From contig NZ_JAQSDC010000040.1 of the NCBI RefSeq assembly GCF_029945705.1, positions 1 to 64,000 on the forward strand: 64,000 bases of DNA, given 5' to 3'. This document shows positions 57,743-64,000 of the stretch, in pieces (the stretch's first letter is position 1; each line of letters opens with the position of its first letter). Both the position numbers and the translations under genes were made by a program. Below the pieces are notes generated by a model. That model did not search any database. It saw nothing but the letters and a program-made list of their open reading frames with translations, and was not told the origin of the DNA. Source of the DNA: Methylotenera sp. GTDB taxonomy: Bacteria; Pseudomonadota; Gammaproteobacteria; Burkholderiales; Methylophilaceae.

Positions 57743-59161
57743 TTACTGCACTCCCACTTCCAAAACACTTGCGGCTAAGATTCTGGTTTTTTCTGCCACA
57801 TGCCCTATCGAACCAGCGCCCATCACAATCACTACATCGTTGGGTTGCGCCATGTTGAGAATTGCCTCTGGCAACTCATCCGTCGTTTCTACAAATAACG
57901 GCTCAACTTTGCCTGCAATGCGAATTGAGCGAATTAACGAACGCGTGTCTGCTGCCACAATAGGTGCTTCACCTGCTGAGTAAACTTCTGTGAGCAATGC
58001 CACATCAGTACTTGAAAGCACGCGCACGAAATCTTCAAAACAATCACGTGTACGCGTATAACGATGCGGCTGAAATGCCATCACTAATCGGCGGTTTGGA
58101 AAAGCCGCGCGTGCAGCGGCTATGACCGCTTGCATCTCGACTGGATGATGCCCATAATCATCAATCAAGGTAAACGCACCGCCGCCTTTAACTGCAATTT
58201 CGCCGTAGCGCTCAAAACGTCTGCCCACACCTTTAAAGTCTTTTAATGCTTTAATAATTGCCGCGTCAGGTACATTCAACTCGCTGGCAATCGCAATCGC
58301 CGCAAGCGCATTGAGTACATAATGATTGCCTGGCAGATTCAAGGTCACATCAAACTCTGTTACCACGCCATTGATGCGTTGCGCCGTGAAATGCATTTTT
58401 CCGTCATCTGCACGTACGTTGATAGCTCTAACCCGCGCATCTTCACTAAAGCCATAAGTCATCACGGGCTTAGTCACGCGAGGCAGAATCTCGCGAATAT
58501 TGGCATCGTCGATACAAACCACTGCCATACCCCAAAACGGTAATTGCTGTAAAAATTCTACAAACGCGCTTTTTAACTTATCAAAGCTGTGCTCGTAAGT
58601 ATCCATGTGGTCTTGGTCGATATTGGTCACTACCGCCATGACGGGTGTGAGGTGCAAGAACGAAGCATCGGATTCATCTGCTTCTGCCACAATGTATTCA
58701 CCAGTACCTAATTTGGCGTTAGCATTGGCTGCTTCTAATTTGCCGCCAATCACAAAAGTTGGATCCATACCCGCTTCAGCCAAAATACTGGCAATCAAGC
58801 TAGTTGTGGTCGTTTTGCCGTGCGTACCTGCAACTGCGATACCTTGCCTAAAGCGCATTAACTCAGCTAACATCAACGCACGTGGCACTACAGGAATATT
58901 TTTTGCACGCGCCGCTTTGACCTCTGGGTTTTCTTCATTCACAGCGCTTGAAACCACGACAACATCAGCATCACCTAGATTTTCTGCCACATGTCCTTGA
59001 TGCACGATTGCGCCAAAACTTTCTAAACGTTTAGTCGTGCCATTACTGGCTAAATCAGAGCCTGAAACTTTGAAGTCTAGGTTAATCAGCACTTCAGCAA
59101 TGCCGCTCATACCAGAGCCGCCGATACCGACAAAATGTATGTTTTTAACTTTATGTTTCAT
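57743..59161 (-). CDS. murC: UDP-N-acetylmuramate--L-alanine ligase
   Basis: The 472-residue Mur ligase adds the first residue, L-Ala, to UDP-MurNAc. It shows the UDP-binding start [21 protein letters not shown], the ATP loop [21 protein letters not shown] and the late [10 protein letters not shown] and FQPHRYTRT. The length is typical. It follows murG (9 bp) in the dcw cluster. Confidence 0.98.
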   Translation of the reverse strand: MKHKVKNIHFVGIGGSGMSGIAEVLINLDFKVSGSDLASNGTTKRLESFGAIVHQGHVAENLGDADVVVVSSAVNEENPEVKAARAKNIPVVPRALMLAELMRFRQGIAVAGTHGKTTTTSLIASILAEAGMDPTFVIGGKLEAANANAKLGTGEYIVAEADESDASFLHLTPVMAVVTNIDQDHMDTYEHSFDKLKSAFVEFLQQLPFWGMAVVCIDDANIREILPRVTKPVMTYGFSEDARVRAINVRADDGKMHFTAQRINGVVTEFDVTLNLPGNHYVLNALAAIAIASELNVPDAAIIKALKDFKGVGRRFERYGEIAVKGGGAFTLIDDYGHHPVEMQAVIAAARAAFPNRRLVMAFQPHRYTRTRDCFEDFVRVLSSTDVALLTEVYSAGEAPIVAADTRSLIRSIRIAGKVEPLFVETTDELPEAILNMAQPNDVVIVMGAGSIGHVAEKTRILAASVLEVGVQ

Positions 59162-59170
59162 GTTTTTGCG

Positions 59171-60238
59171 CTAAAGCGCTACCTCCATACAAATTTTCGC
59201 TACACTTGCGGTCGCTTCTGGTTTGCCTAATGCTCGCGCTTTAATCGCCATATCCAAGCATTTTTCGCGGCTTAAATCCTTTAACAAAGCCACTACTTTT
59301 GGTACTGTAAACTGTGGTTGCGGTAGCAAAATCGCCGCACCCGCATCTGATAAATATCTTGCGTTAGAAGTTTGGTGGTCATCCACAGCATGTGGAAATG
59401 GCACTAATACACTCGCCACGCCAACAGCAGAAAGCTCTGCAACAGTCAGGGCTCCTGCACGACAAATCACTACATCAGCCCATGCGTACATATCAGCCAT
59501 GTTATTGATAAAGGCTTTCGCATCGGCACTTACACCAGCGGCTTGATAGTTGGCTTGTAGCGTCGCAATATGCTTTTCGCCCGCTTGATGCACGACTTGC
59601 GGACGATTTTCAAGTGCAATTTCAGCAAGCGCTTTAGGTATCACTTCATTCAAAGCTTGAGCCCCCAAGCTACCGCCTACAACCAACATGCGTAAAGCGC
59701 CTGTATTAAGTCTATTTTCAGGTGCTGCAACTTGAGTAATATCTGCGCGCACTGGGTTACCTACTAGCTGAGCTTTGTTACCGAATGCATTTGGAAATGC
59801 AGCCAACACACGCGTTGCAAACACCGCTAATACTTTATTGGTTAAGCCAGCAATTGAATTCTGCTCATGTATCACCAATGGCTTGCCTAATAATTTAGCC
59901 ATCAAACCACCTGGGAATGCGGCAAAGCCGCCCATACCCAACACTACATTTGGCTGATGTTGACGAATCGCTGAAATACTTTGTGTAAATGCTTTTGCCA
60001 ATTTAACTGGCAGCAACACCCAACCCATTACGCCGTTGCCGCGCACGCCACGCATAGTAATCATGGCTTTTTCATAGCCTTTATTTTCAGTCAGGCGATT
60101 TTCCATACCGCCTTCGGTGCAGAGCCACACAATATTCCAGCCTAGATTTTTCAAATAATCAGCCACAGCCATTGCAGGGTAAACATGACCACCCGTGCCA
60201 CCAGCCATCACCATTAATGTTTTCACTGGCGTACTCAT
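59171..60238 (-). CDS. murG: Lipid II synthase MurG (UDP-GlcNAc transferase)
   Basis: The 355-residue GT-B glycosyltransferase adds GlcNAc to lipid I on the inner face of the membrane. It shows MAGGTGGHVYPAMAVA, GMGGFAAFPGG, HEQNSIAGLTNKVLA, VVGGSLGAQALN and CRAGALTVAELSAVG with the acceptor-binding regions. It overlaps the end of ftsW by 4 bp. Confidence 0.98.
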   Translation of the reverse strand: MSTPVKTLMVMAGGTGGHVYPAMAVADYLKNLGWNIVWLCTEGGMENRLTENKGYEKAMITMRGVRGNGVMGWVLLPVKLAKAFTQSISAIRQHQPNVVLGMGGFAAFPGGLMAKLLGKPLVIHEQNSIAGLTNKVLAVFATRVLAAFPNAFGNKAQLVGNPVRADITQVAAPENRLNTGALRMLVVGGSLGAQALNEVIPKALAEIALENRPQVVHQAGEKHIATLQANYQAAGVSADAKAFINNMADMYAWADVVICRAGALTVAELSAVGVASVLVPFPHAVDDHQTSNARYLSDAGAAILLPQPQFTVPKVVALLKDLSREKCLDMAIKARALGKPEATASVAKICMEVAL

Positions 60239-61398
60239 GCTGGCAGACCTTTTTGCAAGCGACGGTTCTCAAAATCAATTCTGAGCATGATGGCCATCGC
60301 GATACAGTTAGCTAATATGCCGCTGCCGCCAAATGAAAGTAGCGGCAAGGTCAGCCCTTTTGTTGGCAACAGTCCCATATTCACACCCATATTAATGATG
60401 CCTTGCACGCCCATCCAAACACCTATACCTTGCGATAACAGCGCTGCAAAATAACGCTCATTGGCGATAGATTCCTTGGCGATACCAAACGAGCGAATGA
60501 CTATCCATGAGAACAAGGCAATCACGCCTAACACGCCAACAAAACCCAATTCTTCAGCAATCACTGCTAATAAAAAGTCGGTATGCGCTTCTGGCAAGTA
60601 GAGCAATTTTTCTACGCTAGCGCCTAAACCTACGCCAAACCATTCTCCACGCCCAAATGCAATCAGCGCATGTGAAAGTTGGTAGCCTTTTCCATATGGA
60701 TCAGCCCATGGATCCATAAAGCCAATGACGCGTTCTAGGCGATACGGCGAGCTCCAAATCAAGAAGACAAATCCGACTACTAGCAATACCAGCAAGCCCG
60801 CAAAAATACGTCCGTTGATACCGCCTAACCATAAAATGGAAATCGAGATGGCAGCGATTACCGCAAATGCACCGAAGTCTGGCTCGCGTAATAGCAATCC
60901 ACCTACTACCAGCATCACCATTAACATTGGGAAGAAGCCGTGTCTAAAACTATCCATCACCGCAGCTTTGCGCACGGTATAGTCGGCAACGTACATGGCT
61001 GCAAACAGTTTCATAAACTCAGAGGGTTGTGGGTTAATCACAAATAAACGCAACCAGCGCCGACTTCCACCCGCTTTTAAGCCTATGCCTGGAATCAGTA
61101 CCAATATCAGCAATGCCAAACCAATCAAAAACAGATAGGGCGCCATTTTTTGCCACCAAACGATAGGTATGTTAAATGCCACAAATGCTGCGCTTAGCGC
61201 CACCACCATAAATATGGCCTGATGCACTAAGTAGTAACTACTGTTATAACCTACGCCTTTGTCGGCCTCAGCAATGGCAATGGAAGCTGAGTACACCATC
61301 ACTAAACCGATACCTAGCAAGCATAGGACTACCCAAAGTAAACCTTGGTCGTAACTTGGGGAGTTAATACGATCGCGATTGAGCATGGCAGTAATCAT
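60235..61398 (-). CDS. ftsW: SEDS peptidoglycan polymerase FtsW
   Basis: The 387-residue protein has about ten membrane segments and matches the SEDS family: LLWVVLCLLGIGLVMVYSAS, INPQPSEFMKLFAAMYVADY, EPDFGAF and the late SFGGSGILANCIAMAI. It polymerises lipid II at the septum with a class B PBP. It lies in the order murD-ftsW-murG, overlapping both neighbours by 4 bp. Confidence 0.97.
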   Translation of the reverse strand: MITAMLNRDRINSPSYDQGLLWVVLCLLGIGLVMVYSASIAIAEADKGVGYNSSYYLVHQAIFMVVALSAAFVAFNIPIVWWQKMAPYLFLIGLALLILVLIPGIGLKAGGSRRWLRLFVINPQPSEFMKLFAAMYVADYTVRKAAVMDSFRHGFFPMLMVMLVVGGLLLREPDFGAFAVIAAISISILWLGGINGRIFAGLLVLLVVGFVFLIWSSPYRLERVIGFMDPWADPYGKGYQLSHALIAFGRGEWFGVGLGASVEKLLYLPEAHTDFLLAVIAEELGFVGVLGVIALFSWIVIRSFGIAKESIANERYFAALLSQGIGVWMGVQGIINMGVNMGLLPTKGLTLPLLSFGGSGILANCIAMAIMLRIDFENRRLQKGLPA

Positions 61399-62777
61399 GC
61401 TAGCTCCTTCAGGCTGGTTTTTAATGCAGTCACCGCTGCCACAAACACCTCTGCACGATGTACGTAATTTTTAAACATATCAAAACTTGCGCAGGCAGGT
61501 GACAGCAACACGGCTTCATCTGCTTTGGCTAACTTTTTGGCAATGTTGACCGCCTCAGGCAAATCAATGGCTTGATAAAGCGGGATATTCGTTGGAATCA
61601 ATACAGCCTCAATTAACGGTGCATCGCGACCAATCAACACTACAGCGCTTGCGTTCTCGGCTACTGCAGCTGCAAGCGGCGTAAAGTCTTGGCCTTTACC
61701 ATCGCCACCAGCGATTAACACTACTTTTTGCGCTAAGCCATTAAGTGCCGCGCAAGTGGCACCGACGTTAGTACCTTTTGAATCATCGTAATAATCTACG
61801 TTATCAATATTGGCAACCCACTCAACGCGATGTGGCAAACCCTTAAAATTATAAAGGGTTTGAATGATGTGGGCATAATCAACGCCTATGCCGCGGCACA
61901 GAGCAACCACCGCCAAAGCATTCGCTGCATTATGTAAGCCAACTATTTTCAAATCTTGCAAGTTGATAAGTTCTTTATCGCCTTCGCAAAGCCATGTATC
62001 GCCATCCACCTGCTTTAAGCCGTATGAATTTTCCTCGCTGTTATTATCATTGCCATCGTCCAAGCCAAATGTCACCTGAGTTAATTTTGGACGCGCCATC
62101 ATCATGCTCCACGCGTCATCGCGATTAAGCACTTGCAGCTTAGCATTGTAGAAAATTCGCGCTTTCGCAATGGCGTAATCTTGAAAGCTTGCGTATCTAT
62201 CCATGTGGTCTTCAGATAAATTCAGCATAGTGGCAGCATCAATCTGCAGGTTACTTGTCGTTTCCAACTGAAAGCTAGAAAGCTCAAGTACGTAAACATC
62301 AGGTATTTCCATCATGAGCGCATCTAGCACTGGCAATCCAATATTGCCCGCTACAATGGTTTTCAAACCCGCTGCTTTACAGATTTCACCGACTAAAGTC
62401 GTGACCGTTGTTTTGCCATTCGCGCCAGTAATGGCAATCACTTTCGCGCTAGCTGGCCGATATTGCGCAAACAATTCAACATCGCCCACAACACTTACGC
62501 CGCGCTGAATAGCCGCTTGAATTTCAGGCTCGCTTAAAGGCACACCAGGGCTGGCAACAATTAAGTCAACATTAGCAAAACTAACTGCTTTAAATGCGCC
62601 AATGTAAATAGTCACTTGTGGCAACTCTGCTTTTAAAACATCCAAACCCGGAGGATTTTCACGCGTATCGGCCACAGACAAAAGTGCGCCCTGCGTGGCA
62701 AGCCAGCGCAAGGAAGATAGACCCGTTTCACCAAGGCCTAGCACTAATACTTTTTTGTCTTTTAGGGCGATTTTCAT
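61395..62777 (-). CDS. murD: UDP-N-acetylmuramoyl-L-alanine--D-glutamate ligase
   Basis: The 460-residue Mur ligase adds D-Glu to UDP-MurNAc-Ala. Motifs are VLVLGLGETGLSSLRWL, the ATP loop ITGANGKTTVTTL, LNLSEDHMDRY, GLPHRVEW, DDSKGTNVGAT and LLSPACASFDMFKNY. The length is standard. It lies 26 bp after mraY. Confidence 0.97.
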   Translation of the reverse strand: MKIALKDKKVLVLGLGETGLSSLRWLATQGALLSVADTRENPPGLDVLKAELPQVTIYIGAFKAVSFANVDLIVASPGVPLSEPEIQAAIQRGVSVVGDVELFAQYRPASAKVIAITGANGKTTVTTLVGEICKAAGLKTIVAGNIGLPVLDALMMEIPDVYVLELSSFQLETTSNLQIDAATMLNLSEDHMDRYASFQDYAIAKARIFYNAKLQVLNRDDAWSMMMARPKLTQVTFGLDDGNDNNSEENSYGLKQVDGDTWLCEGDKELINLQDLKIVGLHNAANALAVVALCRGIGVDYAHIIQTLYNFKGLPHRVEWVANIDNVDYYDDSKGTNVGATCAALNGLAQKVVLIAGGDGKGQDFTPLAAAVAENASAVVLIGRDAPLIEAVLIPTNIPLYQAIDLPEAVNIAKKLAKADEAVLLSPACASFDMFKNYVHRAEVFVAAVTALKTSLKELA

Positions 62778-62803
62778 ATTGATGTATTTAATAAGCTGCC
62801 TAT

Positions 62804-63907
62804 TTATCTCAATTTCAAACTAGCTAAACCAATCAACACCAACATCATGCTGATAATCCAAAAGCGCACGACGACTTGTGTTTCTTTCCAACCTTTTTCT
62901 TCGTAGTGGTGATGCAATGGTGCCATTAAGAAAATGCGACGTCCGACGCCATATCTCCTTTTGGTGTACTTGAAATACATCACTTGCACCGCTACCGAGA
63001 AGGTTTCCACCACAAACACGCCACCCATAATGAATAAAATGACTTCTTGACGAACAATGACTGCAACAATACCCAACGCTGCACCTAATGCCAGTGCGCC
63101 CACGTCGCCCATAAACACCTCGGCTGGATAAGCGTTAAACCACAAGAAACCAAGACCAGCACCAGCCATGGCGGCACAAAACACCATTAACTCACCTGCG
63201 CCCGCAACATACGGCACACCTAGGTATTTTGAAAAGTACAAATGCCCAGCTACGTAAGCAAAAATGCCCAATGCTCCCGCCACCATAACGGTTGGCAGAA
63301 TTGCCAAGCCGTCTAAACCATCAGTTAAATTCACAGCATTGCTGCTACCCACCACCACTAAATAGGTCAGCACGATAAAACCTACTGCGCTTAAAGGCAG
63401 TACTAGGTGCTTAAAGAATGGAACGATAAGTGTAGTTTCCACAGACGTGGTAGAGGTTTTGTACAAAAATACCGCTACAGCGATGCCAATCAAGCTTTGC
63501 CAAAAGAACTTCGCTTTTGCAGATAAGCCTTTTGGATTTTTGTAAACCACTTTACGGTAATCATCTACCCAACCCACAGCGCCAAAACCTAGTGTTGTCG
63601 CTAACACAACCCATACAAAACGATTACTTAAATCTGCCCAGAGAATGGTAGAGATTGCAATTGCAACCAGTATCAAGGCTCCGCCCATGGTTGGGGTTCC
63701 AGTTTTAATCAAATGCGTTTGTGGACCGTCATCACGTACCGCTTGACCGACTTTATACTCAGTCAGTTTGCGTATCATGCTTGGACCAACGATAAATGAA
63801 ATCGCTAAAGCAGTTAGTGTGGCTAATACAGCACGCAAAGTGATGTAATTGAATACATGGAATCCACGAATATCGTGTGACAGCCATTGTGCTAATGTAA
63901 GTAACAT
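62804..63907 (-). CDS. mraY: Phospho-MurNAc-pentapeptide transferase MraY
   Basis: The 367-residue protein has about ten membrane segments and makes lipid I from undecaprenyl phosphate. It shows the catalytic [52 protein letters not shown] and the late [13 protein letters not shown] (HHH motif). The length is close to that of E. coli MraY. Its ATG directly follows the murF stop, with a strong SD (GGAGAGGGAC) inside the end of murF. Confidence 0.98.
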   Translation of the reverse strand: MLLTLAQWLSHDIRGFHVFNYITLRAVLATLTALAISFIVGPSMIRKLTEYKVGQAVRDDGPQTHLIKTGTPTMGGALILVAIAISTILWADLSNRFVWVVLATTLGFGAVGWVDDYRKVVYKNPKGLSAKAKFFWQSLIGIAVAVFLYKTSTTSVETTLIVPFFKHLVLPLSAVGFIVLTYLVVVGSSNAVNLTDGLDGLAILPTVMVAGALGIFAYVAGHLYFSKYLGVPYVAGAGELMVFCAAMAGAGLGFLWFNAYPAEVFMGDVGALALGAALGIVAVIVRQEVILFIMGGVFVVETFSVAVQVMYFKYTKRRYGVGRRIFLMAPLHHHYEEKGWKETQVVVRFWIISMMLVLIGLASLKLR

Positions 63908-64000
63908 TTAGTGTCCCTCTCCACTTTTTACAGTTGAACTTTTTATTATAATTTCATCCACCACACGCTCCATCGCCATAAAGCGTGAGCCTTTCACCAA
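63908..64000 (-). CDS. murF: C-terminus of UDP-MurNAc-tripeptide--D-Ala-D-Ala ligase (partial, cut by window end)
   Basis: Too short for the ORF track. The last 30 codons read LVKGSRFMAMERVVDEIIIK..., which is the conserved MurF end (VKGSR-x-M-x-ME-x-VV), and the stop TAA abuts the mraY start. The gene continues beyond the window. The position ahead of mraY is the standard one. Confidence 0.9.
   Translation of the reverse strand: MVKGSRFMAMERVVDEIIIKSSTVKSGEGH

Overview
The window reads as a chromosomal segment of a Gram-negative betaproteobacterium with fairly AT-rich DNA. The orders dapA-bamC, rnfABCDGE-nth, tkt-gap-pgk-pyk-purC and murF-mraY-murD-ftsW-murG-murC-murB-ddlB-ftsQ-ftsA-ftsZ-lpxC, together with a K+-independent proton-pumping pyrophosphatase, would suit the Methylophilaceae (Methylotenera-like). 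That family assignment is an inference from gene content; no methanol dehydrogenase lies in the window.

Layout. 1-0.5 kb: a gene remnant, possibly cut by a mobile element. 0.5-4.5 kb: two molybdenum enzymes, a cytosolic one on the minus strand facing a cytochrome b plus Tat-exported lipoprotein pair, with a palindrome in the divergent control region. 4.5-7.6 kb: a RoxA-type ribosomal oxygenase, a conserved hypothetical, a short secretin-like protein and an alanine-rich repeat lipoprotein. 7.6-10.6 kb (minus): dapA-bamC-MBL hydrolase. 10.9-17.2 kb: the complete rnf electron-transport operon with nth. 17.2-21.8 kb: a FIST sensor protein, DUF1841, an ECF-like sigma factor with a small anti-sigma candidate, then a three-gene RiPP cassette (Cys-repeat precursor, DUF692/MNIO enzyme, DUF2063 partner). 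21.8-26.3 kb: DUF1289, secA, an M23 peptidase and divergent dciA. 26.6-37.9 kb: hppA, a VIT1-like transporter, and on the minus strand tkt, gap, pgk, pyk, purC and ppa. 38.3-42.9 kb: an EF-hand protein, a periplasmic DNA ligase, a CHI-like protein, an oxidoreductase, a thioredoxin-fold protein and rsmE, with one palindromic repeat element. 43.0-47.1 kb: an HTH-ArgA fusion, argB, a HAD nucleotidase, slmA and DUF2788. 47.1-64 kb (minus): cca, an NDUFA9-like protein, slt, lpxC and the division/cell-wall cluster, running off the window in murF.

Most of the window is housekeeping. The most interesting system is the sigma/anti-sigma plus HvfA/B/C-like cassette at 18.8-21.8 kb. It encodes a secreted, Cys-repeat peptide that a multinuclear non-heme iron enzyme probably modifies into a copper-binding metallophore. 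Second is the in-frame fusion of an XRE-type DNA-binding domain to N-acetylglutamate synthase. Smaller oddities are the four-EF-hand protein with duplicated Met-rich motifs, the 18-nt repeat lipoprotein, a Lys-Pro repeat tail on FtsQ, and the palindrome between the two molybdoenzyme units.
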